Shown piece by piece: positions 39,506-48,099 of a DNA stretch of 64,000 nt (position 1 is the stretch's first letter; every line of letters starts with the position of its first letter). A program made the translations under genes and the position numbers. Origin of the DNA: Rhodocyclus tenuis (lineage in GTDB: Bacteria > Pseudomonadota > Gammaproteobacteria > Burkholderiales > Rhodocyclaceae). Under the pieces are notes generated by a model, which saw nothing but the letters and a program-made list of their open reading frames with translations, searched no databases and was not told where the DNA came from. The DNA lies in contig NZ_JACIGE010000002.1 of assembly GCF_014197755.1 (NCBI RefSeq), positions 248,001-312,000 on the forward strand, written 5' to 3'.

Positions 39506-39605
39506 TCGATCGTTCTGCATCGCTAGCCGGGTGGGCAAGATTTCAACCACAGCGCTGACGGGACTTCCCTCGCGTTTCACCAGAACTTTCCCGGGGGGTT
39601 TGCCG

Positions 39606-40082
39606 ATGTCCTTTGCCGTTTCTCGTCGCGAGTTTCTCGTCGTGGCGGGGGCTGCCGCGCTGGCCGGCGGCTTCGTCGGCGTACCTGGCATCGGCAACGC
39701 GCGGGCCGCTACCGGCACCCGCAATGCGGGCGCCTTCAAGGCGCGCAGCTGGGAGGCCGCGTATTCCTCGCTCGGGCTGCCGACGCCGCAGCCGAGCAGC
39801 GCGATCCTGATCAATGCACCCGACGTCGCCGACAACGGCGCCAGCGTTCCGGTCGAGGTCAGCATCCGCGTGCCGAATGCGCGGCGCCTGCTGCTGATCG
39901 GCGAGCGCAACAGTTTCCCGCTGCTCGCCGACATCGAGTTTTCCGGCCGCGCCGAACCGTGGTTCGAGGCCAGGATCAAGCTCGCCGAAACGTCCGACGT
40001 CCGCGCCATCGTCATCGCCGACGGCAAGGCTTACACCGCCAGCCGGCGCGTGCGCGTCATCGTCGGCGGCTGTGTCGGTTGA
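39606..40082 (+). CDS. soxY: Sulfur carrier protein SoxY
   Basis: Periplasmic carrier that holds sulfur intermediates on its C-terminal cysteine. The 158-residue precursor has a twin-arginine signal (SRREFLVVAG) and the SoxY fold. It ends GGCVG, so carrier Cys156 is present but the usual GGCGG arm is altered at the penultimate residue. GGGGGG precedes the ATG. soxZ follows by 3 bp. Confidence 0.92.
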   Translation: MSFAVSRREFLVVAGAAALAGGFVGVPGIGNARAATGTRNAGAFKARSWEAAYSSLGLPTPQPSSAILINAPDVADNGASVPVEVSIRVPNARRLLLIGERNSFPLLADIEFSGRAEPWFEARIKLAETSDVRAIVIADGKAYTASRRVRVIVGGCVG

Positions 40083-40085
40083 GCC

Positions 40086-40418
40086 ATGGCTGAGAACACT
40101 ACCCGTCCGTCGCTGCCGATCCGCGTTTCCGCCCGCGTCACCGGCGACAGCGCGCTGATCAAGGCACTGCTGACGCACCCAATGGAAAACGGCCTCGGCA
40201 AGACCGCTGCGGGCGAAGCCATCCCGGCGAACTTCATCACCGAGGTCAGCGTGTTCGTGAACGACGCGCTGGTCGCCTCCTTGCAGACCGGCCCCGGCAT
40301 CGCCGCCGACCCGTTGTTCGGCTGGAAGGTCGGCGGCGTGCGCATCGGCGACGCGGTGCGCGTGAGCTGGCGCGACAACCAGGGCGCCGAACAATCCCAG
40401 GCAAGCACGGCGCGCTAG
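40086..40418 (+). CDS. soxZ: SoxZ, partner of SoxY
   Basis: 110-residue immunoglobulin-like protein without a signal peptide, exported with SoxY through the Tat pathway. The LLTHPMENGLG segment at 29-39 and the TEVSVFVND stretch are typical of the family. It begins three bases after soxY. Confidence 0.94.
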   Translation: MAENTTRPSLPIRVSARVTGDSALIKALLTHPMENGLGKTAAGEAIPANFITEVSVFVNDALVASLQTGPGIAADPLFGWKVGGVRIGDAVRVSWRDNQGAEQSQASTAR

Positions 40419-40454
40419 CGCCATTACCCATCATTCCCCCGAGAAGGAGATGCG

Positions 40455-40799
40455 ATGAAACAAGTACTTCCGCTTCTTGCCCTGCTGGCAGCCGGCACTG
40501 CCGTCGCGGCAGGACCGGCCGGCAGCGACGGCAAAGCGCCGGCGAAACCGGCGCTGAGCGCAGCGTCCGCGGCAGCAGTGCCCTACGCCGTCGCCAACTG
40601 CTTCAACTGCCATGGCACCGACGGCAAGACCAGCGCCGCGATTCCGCCGCTCGCCGGGCGTGACCGCGTCTATATCGAGGAAACCCTGAAGGCCTACAAG
40701 AGCGGCGCCAAGCCGGCGACGATCATGCATCAGCTCGCCAAGGGCTATACCGACGAAGAACTCGCCGTCTTCGCCGACTACTTTTCGCAGCAGAAATAG
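40455..40799 (+). CDS. fccA: Monohaem cytochrome c subunit of flavocytochrome c sulfide dehydrogenase
   Basis: 114-residue precursor with signal peptide (cleavage near AVAAG), one haem site CFNCH near 49-53 and a candidate Met ligand in TIMHQLAKGY near 93-102. It lies 9 bp before fccB and has the small one-haem form of the Fcc cytochrome. It accepts electrons from the FccB flavin. AAGGAGATG precedes the start. A SoxE-type role is equivalent in practice. Confidence 0.88.
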   Translation: MKQVLPLLALLAAGTAVAAGPAGSDGKAPAKPALSAASAAAVPYAVANCFNCHGTDGKTSAAIPPLAGRDRVYIEETLKAYKSGAKPATIMHQLAKGYTDEELAVFADYFSQQK

Positions 40800-40808
40800 G
40801 AGCCCGCC

Positions 40809-42164
40809 ATGAGTCAGGAAAAAGAGTTCACTCTGCCGGGAAACGCGAGGACTGCAGACGACAGCCTCGGCCAGGCCACGGTCAATTCCGGTCGCCGCCG
40901 CCTGCTCGGCGCGCTCGGTGCCGGCGCCGCTATCGCCGCCGTTCAGGGAGCTGCCTTCGCCGCCGTACGCAAGCCGAAGTCGATCGGTCGCGTCGTCATC
41001 ATCGGTGCCGGCTTCGGCGGCGCCACCGCTGCCAAGTATCTGCGCAAGTGGAGCAATGGCAGCATCGACGTGACGCTGATCGAGCGCAACAAGCAGTTCA
41101 TCTCGTGCCCGACCTCGAACGAGGTGCTCGGCGGCAACCGCGCCTACGAGTCGCTGGTGCATGGCTACGACAAGCTCGGCAAGAACTGGGGCGTCAAGCT
41201 GGTGAATGCCTCGGCCACCGCCGTCGATGCGGAAAAGCGCCGCGTCAGGACCGATACCGCCGGCGAGTTCGAGTACGACCGGCTGATCGTCGCGCCGGGA
41301 TTCGACTTCAACTTCGCCAGCATCGAAGGCTACGACGAGAAAGCGCGCGAACGCATCCTGCACGCGTGGAAAGCCGGTGCGCAGACGCTCGCCCTGCGCC
41401 AGCAGCTGGTCGACCTGCCCGACGGCGGCGTCTACGCGCTGACCATCCCGAAAGCGCCGTACCGCTGCCCGCCGGGACCGTACGAGCGCGCCAGCCAGAT
41501 CGCCTGGTATTTCAAGCAGAACAAGCCGAAATCGAAGGTGCTGGTGCTCGACGCCAACGACAAGATCATCTCCAAGGAGAAACTCTTCCTCGGCGTCTGG
41601 GAAAAGGACTACGCCGGCATCATCGAATATACACCGAAGTGGAACGCCACCGGCGTCGACGCCGCCAGCAACACGGTGATCAGCGAACTCGGTGACCGCT
41701 TACACGCCGACGTGCTCAACCTGCTGCCGGCACAGCGCGCCGGCGACATCGCGCGCGCCATCGGCATCGTCAACGTGAACGACCGCTGGGCCGACATCGA
41801 CTGGATCACGCTCGAATCGACGGCGCTGAAGAACGTGCACGTCGTCGGCGACGCGCTGTCGGCGGCGCCGCTGATGCCGAAGTCAGGGCACATGGCCAAC
41901 CAGCACGGCAAGGCCGTCGCCGCGGCGATCGTCGAGATATTCTCGGGGCGCGAGCCGCAGCCGACGCTGCTCGCCAACACCTGCTACTCGCTGGTCGACG
42001 ACAAGCGTGCCATTCATGTCGATTCGGTGCACCGCTACGACCCGGAGAAGAAGCAGCCGCTGGTCGTCGCCGGTTCCGGCGGCGTCTCCAGCGCGCCGTC
42101 GGTCGAAGAAGGCCTGTACACGCGCGCCTGGGCCGAAACGATCTGGAAGGACGTGCTCGCCTGA
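40809..42164 (+). CDS. fccB: Flavoprotein subunit of flavocytochrome c sulfide dehydrogenase
   Basis: Periplasmic FAD enzyme that oxidises sulfide to sulfane sulfur. The 451-residue precursor has a twin-arginine signal (SGRRRLLGAL), the FAD-binding VVIIGAGFGGATAAKYL near 60-76, and cysteines in ISCPTSNEV and NTCYS that correspond to the redox-active pair of the family. The C-terminal domain is of the FCSD flavin type. SoxF is the name used in Sox clusters. Its operon ends at a strong terminator. Confidence 0.93.
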   Translation: MSQEKEFTLPGNARTADDSLGQATVNSGRRRLLGALGAGAAIAAVQGAAFAAVRKPKSIGRVVIIGAGFGGATAAKYLRKWSNGSIDVTLIERNKQFISCPTSNEVLGGNRAYESLVHGYDKLGKNWGVKLVNASATAVDAEKRRVRTDTAGEFEYDRLIVAPGFDFNFASIEGYDEKARERILHAWKAGAQTLALRQQLVDLPDGGVYALTIPKAPYRCPPGPYERASQIAWYFKQNKPKSKVLVLDANDKIISKEKLFLGVWEKDYAGIIEYTPKWNATGVDAASNTVISELGDRLHADVLNLLPAQRAGDIARAIGIVNVNDRWADIDWITLESTALKNVHVVGDALSAAPLMPKSGHMANQHGKAVAAAIVEIFSGREPQPTLLANTCYSLVDDKRAIHVDSVHRYDPEKKQPLVVAGSGGVSSAPSVEEGLYTRAWAETIWKDVLA

Positions 42165-42219
42165 TCGCACCGCACAGCGCAAGCGCGCAAGGGCGGCAGG
42201 GCGACAGCGCGCCCGCCAC

Positions 42220-42258
42220 AGGCCGGAGCAGCCGTACGATGGCGGCTCCGGCCTTTTT
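42220..42258 (+). terminator. Intrinsic terminator of soxYZ-fccAB
   Basis: AGGCCGGAGC (42220-42229) pairs with GCTCCGGCCT (42245-42254), followed by five T residues. It lies 55 bp after the fccB stop. Confidence 0.92.
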
Positions 42259-42316
42259 CATGCCCGGTTGCACCAAGGGGCTAAAATCAGCGCCCCACTT
42301 CACCTGCAGAGACCAC

Positions 42317-42766
42317 ATGCCGCGCGTACTTGTCGACCGCTTTACCGTTCCCGATGCCGCCATCGACATCAACGGCCACGTCAATAACCAGGAATACATC
42401 CGCTGGATGCAGGACATCGCCACGGCGCATTCGAGCGACTGCGGCTGGCCGCTCGCCCGCTACCTCGAAGTGAAATCGATGTGGGTGATCCGCTCGCACT
42501 TCATCGAGTACGTGCGGCCGGCTTTCGCCGGCGAGGAGCTGCTGCTGGCCACCTGGATCGCCGGCATGGACACGCATACCTCACCGCGCAAGTACCGCTT
42601 CGTACGCGCGCGCGACGGCAAGACGCTCGCCGAAGCCGAGACGCTGTGGGTCTATTGCGACGCGACGAGCGGGCGGCCGGCTGCAATTCCGCCGGAAGTG
42701 CGCGAGGCCTTTCCGGTGGTAACCGAGGCCACGGAAATCACCGCCGCCATCGCCGCGCGGCGCTGA
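42317..42766 (+). CDS. Acyl-CoA thioesterase of the 4HBT hotdog family
   Basis: 149-residue hotdog-fold protein with the signature DINGHVNNQEYIRW near 18-31. The following RSHFIEYVRPAFAGEELL block is also typical. It hydrolyses acyl-CoA thioesters; the substrate is not indicated. The frame is open upstream through the terminator, so the ATG at 42317 is the realistic start. It is a single gene. Confidence 0.85.
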   Translation: MPRVLVDRFTVPDAAIDINGHVNNQEYIRWMQDIATAHSSDCGWPLARYLEVKSMWVIRSHFIEYVRPAFAGEELLLATWIAGMDTHTSPRKYRFVRARDGKTLAEAETLWVYCDATSGRPAAIPPEVREAFPVVTEATEITAAIAARR

Positions 42767-42841
42767 TCCGGGCCAGCCGTTCCGGCGACTCCCGCCGATC
42801 CGCTCAGGCGTGGCGGCAGCCGGCGCCGCGGCCGGGCCCAT

Positions 42842-43219
42842 TCACTCGGGCGCGGGAACGGGTTCGAGCAGTTCGGTATCGGCGTGCGCGTACGCCGGGC
42901 TGCAGCAGCACAGGATGTGCAGCGGCGTCGTGCCGCCGGCCTCGATGCAATGCGGCGTTCCCGGCGGGATGAGCACGCTGTCGCCGGCAGCGACGGCAAA
43001 GCGCTCGGCGCCGAGCGTCATCCAGCCCTCGCCTGCCGTCAGGTGATAGATCTCTTCGGTCGCGTGGTGACGGTGCAGCCAGGTGCGCTGGCCGGGGTAC
43101 ACGACCGCCTCGGCGAGACTCTGGTTTTGCACCGGATGCTGCCCGGGGTGCAGCAGTTCACGGATTTCCGAGCCGTCGCGGGTGATGTACGGGGCAATGT
43201 CGGCGAGTCGCGTTTTCAT
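42842..43219 (-). CDS. Cupin-domain protein
   Basis: 125-residue single-cupin protein. The first cupin motif HRHHATEEIYHLTAGEG supplies metal ligands and PPGTPHCIEA the second. The CCC run near residue 107 is unusual. A 29-codon extension exists upstream but is Arg/Ala-rich and unsupported. Function beyond metal binding is unknown. Confidence 0.8.
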   Translation of the reverse strand: MKTRLADIAPYITRDGSEIRELLHPGQHPVQNQSLAEAVVYPGQRTWLHRHHATEEIYHLTAGEGWMTLGAERFAVAAGDSVLIPPGTPHCIEAGGTTPLHILCCCSPAYAHADTELLEPVPAPE

Positions 43220-43232
43220 CGCGGCCGACCGC

Positions 43233-43598
43233 TCAAGGCTTGCGATCGTCGCGCGGCAGCAGGCGCGGCTCGCGCGCATCGCTTGCTGCGCTGGATTCAC
43301 CGGCATCGCTGGCTTCGTTTTCGCGGATGACCACCGCTTCGCCGTCGATCACCTCGCCGCGCATCGACGCACCGCCCATCGACTGGCCGCCCATGCTGAA
43401 ACCCGCCCCCTGCTCACGCATCAGCTTGCGCAGTTCGCGCGTCTTCCACCAGAACCACGCCCAGACCGCCAGCGCAATGAAGGGAATCAGCGCCAGCAGC
43501 ACCAGCGAGAACATGAAACCGAGGCCGAGCAACAGCGCGAGGACGATCGCGGCAAGGATCTTGGCGAGCGGGCCGGGAGGATTGGCGGGCGGCATCAT
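43233..43598 (-). CDS. Small membrane protein with two hydrophobic segments
   Basis: 121 residues: proline-rich start ([14 protein letters not shown]), hydrophobic stretch at about 14-46 forming one long or two short membrane segments, the [19 protein letters not shown] juxtamembrane motif, then a Met/Gly-rich and acidic tail. Its ATG overlaps the dtd stop by 4 bp, so it is translationally coupled to dtd. No function recognised. Confidence 0.7.
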   Translation of the reverse strand: MMPPANPPGPLAKILAAIVLALLLGLGFMFSLVLLALIPFIALAVWAWFWWKTRELRKLMREQGAGFSMGGQSMGGASMRGEVIDGEAVVIRENEASDAGESSAASDAREPRLLPRDDRKP

Positions 43599-44047
43599 TC
43601 GGGGTTCCGGGAGTCGAGGGTGAGCGTGACGGGGCCGTCGTTGATCAGGCTGACCTGCATGTCGGCGCCGAATACGCCGGTGTGCACCGGCCGGCCGAGT
43701 GCCTGCGTCAGCAGCGCGGTGAAGCGTTCGAACAAGGGCTGCGAGATTTCGCCGCGCGCGGCACGGCTCCACGACGGGCGGTTGCCCTTGCGCGTCGAGG
43801 CGTAGAGGGTGAATTGCGAAACGGAGAGGATGTCGCCGCCGGCATCAACGACACTGCGGTTCATGACGCCTTCGGCATCGGCGAAGATACGTAGCCGGGT
43901 GAGCTTCTGCACCATCCAGTCGAGGTCGCTCGCCTGATCGGCATCCTCGAAACCGGCGAGCAGCAGCAGGCCGGCGCCGATCTCGCCGACGATCTGCCCA
44001 TCGACGCTGACCGCCGCCGCGCGCACGCGCTGCACGACGACCCTCAT
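43595..44047 (-). CDS. dtd: D-aminoacyl-tRNA deacylase
   Basis: Removes D-amino acids mischarged on tRNA. 150 residues, full length, with the catalytic SQFTLYA motif near 77-83 and NDGPVTL near 137-143 that places the cross-subunit Gly-cisPro-type site. Its start overlaps the exporter gene by 4 bp, in an exporter-dtd-membrane protein unit. Confidence 0.96.
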   Translation of the reverse strand: MRVVVQRVRAAAVSVDGQIVGEIGAGLLLLAGFEDADQASDLDWMVQKLTRLRIFADAEGVMNRSVVDAGGDILSVSQFTLYASTRKGNRPSWSRAARGEISQPLFERFTALLTQALGRPVHTGVFGADMQVSLINDGPVTLTLDSRNPE

Positions 44048-44703
44048 GCTGCCGACTGCCCGAGCGTGGCGCTCGCCAGCTTGACGGCAAAGCCGACAAA
44101 CAGCCCGCCGACGCCGCCGCTGGCCACCGCCGACAGCCGGCGGCGACGGCGGAACTGCGCGGCCAGTCCGGCACCGCCGAAGATCAATGCCGACAGGTAG
44201 AGCGCGCTGAACAGCTGCACGATCAGGCCGAGGATCAGGAAGGACAGCACCGGATGCGGGTAGTCCGGCGAGACGAACTGGATGAAGAAGGAAACGAAGA
44301 AGAAGATCGCCTTCGGGTTCATCAGGCTGATCAGCAGCGCCGTGTGGAAAGGGCGCGAAGCGTCGACCGCAGGCGCCGCCGGCGCGGCATCGGCGGGCGC
44401 CTGCCAGCGGCGCCAGGCGGCGCGCAGCAGGTTCACTCCCAGCCAGGCGAGGTAGGCGGCACCCGCGTACTTGATCGCCATGAACAGCGCCGGCGTCGCC
44501 TGCAGCAGTGAAGCGACACCGGTCGCCGAAAGCGTCATCAGGATGGCGTCGCCAACGAAGACGCCACAGGCGCCGCGATAACCGGCGCCGACGCCCCAGC
44601 GCGAGGCGACGCTCATCACATAGAGCGAGTTCGGTCCCGGCAGCAGGACGATGAAAATCGTGCCGAGGATGAAGGTGGGCAGGTCGGTGATGCCGAAAAA
44701 CAT
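44044..44703 (-). CDS. LysE/RhtB-family amino-acid exporter
   Basis: Inner-membrane amino-acid efflux protein of 219 residues with six hydrophobic segments and the N-terminal [11 protein letters not shown] signature. LeuE-like sequence features ([21 protein letters not shown]) suggest neutral amino acids, but specificity cannot be fixed. Overlaps dtd by 4 bp. Confidence 0.88.
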   Translation of the reverse strand: MFFGITDLPTFILGTIFIVLLPGPNSLYVMSVASRWGVGAGYRGACGVFVGDAILMTLSATGVASLLQATPALFMAIKYAGAAYLAWLGVNLLRAAWRRWQAPADAAPAAPAVDASRPFHTALLISLMNPKAIFFFVSFFIQFVSPDYPHPVLSFLILGLIVQLFSALYLSALIFGGAGLAAQFRRRRRLSAVASGGVGGLFVGFAVKLASATLGQSAA

Positions 44704-44808
44704 GGGGGACTCCAGCGCAAGCAGCGATATTACTGTCCGCCGCCCCGCCGCGTCACCCCGATTGCACTGACATCGAATCGCTCGCCGCCGGCGAACGCCC
44801 GGCCGCTG

Positions 44809-45834
44809 TCAGTAGAACAATCGGGACAGATCGACCGTCGCGCGTTTGCCGACGGCGTCGGCGTTCTCGGCGAGCCACTCCCGTGCGTGTTCGCGCCCCT
44901 GGTCGCGCAGCATCAACAGGAACTGTTCGCGGGCGATCAGCTTGCTCTCCGAAGCCAGCCCGCTCATCAGCTCGTCGGCGGCGAGGACGTGGAAATTGAC
45001 CTGCGTCAGCCGGTGTTCGAAGCGGCAGGCCGGCGATACCTCGTCACGGACGTACTCGCGCATGTGCGCGAACATGCGCATCTCGCGCAGGAAAGTCGCC
45101 TGGAAGGCAAGCTCCTGCTGACGCAAGGTGATGTCGCGTGCCGTGTGCGGCGTTTCGCTGTAGTGCAGCGGCGTCAGCAGCACGAGCATGATGTCCGGGC
45201 TGTCGCAGTAGTAGAACAAGGGGAAAACCGCCGGATTGGCGCTGTAGCCGCCATCCCAGTAGGGTTCGCCGTCGATCATCACGGTGCGGTGGATGGTTGG
45301 CAGGCAGGCCGAAGCGAGTACCGCCTCGACCGAGATTTCTTCCGAACGGAACAGTCTGAGCTTGCCCGAATTGGCGTGCGTGGTGGCGATGAACAGCTTC
45401 ACCGGGCTGCAGTCGCGCAGGCGCTCGCAGTCGATCTGGCGCTCGAGGATGTCGCGCAGCGGATTGATGTCGAAAGGATTGAGCTGGCTCGGCGAGAACA
45501 GGTTCTTGGTCAGCAGGTTCATCAGCTTGAGGCCGGGAACCAGGCGCGGCGACTCGTCGCCGTCGGTCGAAATCGAATTGATGAAGGCGGCACTGTTGGC
45601 GACGGCGCTCCAGAAATCGGCCAGCGCCGCGCGGGCACCGTCCTCGCCGCCGCTCATCAGGCCCTGCGCGAGGACGACCGCGTTCATCGCGCCGGCGCTG
45701 GTGCCGCTGACGCCCTCGAAAGCGAAGCGTCCGTCTTCGAGCAGATAGTCGAGAACGCCCCAGGTGAACGCGCCATGCGCGCCGCCGCCCTGCAGGGCGA
45801 GATTGATCGTGCGTTGTCCTGCCTGGCTCGACAT
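44809..45834 (-). CDS. Patatin-like phospholipase
   Basis: Ser-Asp dyad lipid acyl hydrolase, 341 residues. The oxyanion GGGAHG near 16-21, nucleophile elbow GTSAG near 44-48 and the catalytic-Asp motif DGGYS near 195 are all intact. No signal peptide, so it is cytoplasmic or peripheral. GGAG precedes the ATG at 45834; a 20-codon extension is unlikely. Confidence 0.9.
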   Translation of the reverse strand: MSSQAGQRTINLALQGGGAHGAFTWGVLDYLLEDGRFAFEGVSGTSAGAMNAVVLAQGLMSGGEDGARAALADFWSAVANSAAFINSISTDGDESPRLVPGLKLMNLLTKNLFSPSQLNPFDINPLRDILERQIDCERLRDCSPVKLFIATTHANSGKLRLFRSEEISVEAVLASACLPTIHRTVMIDGEPYWDGGYSANPAVFPLFYYCDSPDIMLVLLTPLHYSETPHTARDITLRQQELAFQATFLREMRMFAHMREYVRDEVSPACRFEHRLTQVNFHVLAADELMSGLASESKLIAREQFLLMLRDQGREHAREWLAENADAVGKRATVDLSRLFY

Positions 45835-45939
45835 CGATGATTCTCCGTAAAGGGACCGCGCTCTTGCCGCTGTCAGACAACAGCGGCAGTGCAATTGTTG
45901 CAGCGCAGCAAAGAATCTATCGGGAACGGCGGCGCGCGT

Positions 45940-46815
45940 CTAGCGCGGAAGGATGCGCCGCGCCGTCGCCGTCGTCGCCGCCGCCACCCCGTCCAGCGAC
46001 ATGCCACGCAGCTCGGCCAGCGTCGCCGCAATGCGCGGCAGATGTGCCGGCTCGTTGCGGCCGCGGCCGACGAACTCGGGCGGCATGTCGGGCGAATCGG
46101 TTTCGAGAACGATCGCCGCCAGCGGCAGCGTCGCCGCCAGTTCGCGGATGCGGCGCGCGCGCGACCAGGTCATCACGCCGCCGAAACCGAGGGCGAAACC
46201 GAGGTCGATGAAAGCGTCGGCCTGTTGCCGGCTGCCGTTGAACGCATGCGCGATGCCGCCAGCGAGCGCGCTTGCCTGGCCGCGGCCGCCGACACGGCGC
46301 AGCGCCGCGAGCACCGCGTCCTGCGCGCGGCGCACATGCAGCAAGACCGGCAGCGCCAAGTCGCGCGCGATTTTCAGCTGTTCGACGAAGAAATGCGTCT
46401 GCCGCTCGACGTCGACACCCGCAACATAGAAATCGAGGCCGATCTCGCCGATAGCCAGCGGTGGCCGTGGGCCATCGAGTTCGCGCGCCAGCCGCTCGCG
46501 CAAGGCGCGCAGGTCGGCTTCGCTGGCGTCATCGACATAGAGCGGATGAATGCCGTAGGCGACGCGCACGGCGGCGAAATTCTCGCCGCAGGCAGCGACG
46601 TCGGCAAAGTTGCCCGCCGCCACCGCCGGCACGACGATCTGCTCGACGCCGGCAGCAGCGGCACGGGCGGCCACTGCCACACGATCAGCGGCGAATTCGG
46701 CAGCATCGAGGTGGCAATGCGTGTCGATGAACGACGGTTTCGCCGCTGCCGCTGACGGTGCTACGGCTTCGCCCCCGGCATGCCCGGCCGGCGCTACAGT
46801 GCCGGCGGCAGTCAT
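45940..46815 (-). CDS. TatD-family metal-dependent hydrolase
   Basis: 291 residues, TIM-barrel deoxyribonuclease/hydrolase of the YcfH/TatD type. Visible metal ligands are DTHCHLD near 32-38, the Glu in IGEIGLDFY, the His in LLHVRRAQD, HAFNGS, and the Asp in ETDSPDMPPE. About 27 extra Ala-rich residues precede the domain. The start lies 1 bp after the stop of the enoyl-CoA hydratase gene. Confidence 0.88.
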   Translation of the reverse strand: MTAAGTVAPAGHAGGEAVAPSAAAAKPSFIDTHCHLDAAEFAADRVAVAARAAAAGVEQIVVPAVAAGNFADVAACGENFAAVRVAYGIHPLYVDDASEADLRALRERLARELDGPRPPLAIGEIGLDFYVAGVDVERQTHFFVEQLKIARDLALPVLLHVRRAQDAVLAALRRVGGRGQASALAGGIAHAFNGSRQQADAFIDLGFALGFGGVMTWSRARRIRELAATLPLAAIVLETDSPDMPPEFVGRGRNEPAHLPRIAATLAELRGMSLDGVAAATTATARRILPR

Positions 46816-46816
46816 C

Positions 46817-47614
46817 TCACTCGCGCCCGGAGAAGTTCGCCGGCCGCTTTTCGAAGAAGCCGGCGAGACCTTCGGCAAAGTCTGGCTCGGCGCCGCAAGC
46901 GGCGAAGGCGTGCTGCTCGCCGACCAGTTGCGCCGACAGCGGCTGCGTGAACGACGCGTTGAGCAGGGCCTTGGTGCGCGCCAGCGCGGCGGTTGGTCCG
47001 GCGGCGAGACGGGCGGCCAGCGCTGCCGTCTCGTCGGCGAGTTGCGCACGCGGCACGACGCGGTTGACCAGCCCGAGCTCGCCGGCGCGTGCGGCGTCGA
47101 AACGGTCGCCAAGCAGCGCGATTTCCATCGCCCGACGCAGGCCGACCAGACGCGGCAGCGACCAGGTCGCGCCACCGTCGGGCGACAGGCCGATGCGACA
47201 GTAGGCGAGCGTGAAATAGGCATCGTCGGCGGCGAGCGCCAGATCGGCAGCCATCATCAGCGACAGGCCGAAGCCGGCGACGGCGCCCTGCACCGAGGCG
47301 ACGACCGGCTTTTCCATCGTCTTCAACTGTTCGATCGAGGCATGCACGGCGCCGATCAGCCGCGAAAAGCGCGCCTGCCGCTCGGCCGGCGGCAGTGCCA
47401 GCTGTTCGCGGAACCACTTCAGGTCGCCGCCGGCCATGAAATGCTCGCCGGAACCGCAGAGGACGACGGCACGCACCTCGCGGTCGAAGGCGGCGCGCGC
47501 GCTGGCCTCGGCCAGACCATCGATCATCGCCAGATCAAGCGCGTTGAGCGCCTGCGGCCGGTTGAGCGTGAGCGTCGCCACGGCGTCGCGGACTTCGTAA
47601 AGGACAGCGGTCAT
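46817..47614 (-). CDS. Enoyl-CoA hydratase/isomerase family protein
   Basis: 265-residue crotonase-fold protein with oxyanion segments GEHFMAGGDLKWF near 57-69 and QGAVAGFGLSLMMAADLAL near 108-126. It is upstream of and nearly touching the TatD gene. It is not closely similar to the 259-residue crotonase at 13.2 kb and has no pathway neighbours, so its reaction is open. Confidence 0.85.
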   Translation of the reverse strand: MTAVLYEVRDAVATLTLNRPQALNALDLAMIDGLAEASARAAFDREVRAVVLCGSGEHFMAGGDLKWFREQLALPPAERQARFSRLIGAVHASIEQLKTMEKPVVASVQGAVAGFGLSLMMAADLALAADDAYFTLAYCRIGLSPDGGATWSLPRLVGLRRAMEIALLGDRFDAARAGELGLVNRVVPRAQLADETAALAARLAAGPTAALARTKALLNASFTQPLSAQLVGEQHAFAACGAEPDFAEGLAGFFEKRPANFSGRE

Positions 47615-47650
47615 GCGTTCTCCTTCAGGGCAGCGGGTCGGGTTTCAAAA

Positions 47651-47680
47651 CGGCAGTGCGCATTAAACCATGCACTGCCG
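47651..47680. promoter_or_regulatory. 9-bp inverted repeat between divergent genes
   Basis: CGGCAGTGC (47651-47659) and GCACTGCCG (47672-47680) are exact reverse complements with a 12-bp spacer. It lies in the 147-bp gap between the enoyl-CoA hydratase gene and the small hypothetical gene. It could be an operator or a hairpin in the hydratase leader. Confidence 0.5.
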
Positions 47681-47761
47681 ATGACAACGAAAGGGCATGA
47701 AGTTTGCTCCTGTAATAACTTCGCGTTGCACCTGCACAGCTATCGGAGCAATGGTATCGCC

Positions 47762-48076
47762 ATGGATAACGAACTGCTGACCAGCGTCGCCCGTCTCAAA
47801 GTCCGCTTGCGCCGCGGCCGTGCGCTCTCGCTCAACACCCAGCGTTTTTTCACGGAAAGCGCTTACGCACTGGAGATGCTCAACCTCGCAGAAGACGACG
47901 ACGACGAAGAAATCGTCATTCTCGCGCTCGAACTGCGCAAGCTGATGGGCTTCCTGCCGCCCCTGCCGGCGCCGGAAAGCTCGCCGCCGCCCGCCGCTGC
48001 CGCAGCGCCCAAGGCCGAGCCGACTAGCGCCACACGCCCCGATTCGGGGCGTTATCGCTTCGGTCCACGCACCTGA
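47762..48076 (+). CDS. Small hypothetical protein with acidic patch
   Basis: 104 residues, not recognised. The N-terminal 65 residues look like a compact helical domain (basic RLKVRLRRGRALSLN, then LNLAEDDDDEEIVILALELR); the tail is a Pro/Ala-rich linker ending GRYRFGPRT. No signal peptide. The Shine-Dalgarno is weak. Codon usage and the opening after a divergent promoter gap support a real gene. Confidence 0.6.
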   Translation: MDNELLTSVARLKVRLRRGRALSLNTQRFFTESAYALEMLNLAEDDDDEEIVILALELRKLMGFLPPLPAPESSPPPAAAAAPKAEPTSATRPDSGRYRFGPRT

Positions 48077-48099
48077 ATGGCGCCCGGAAAGGCACCCGC

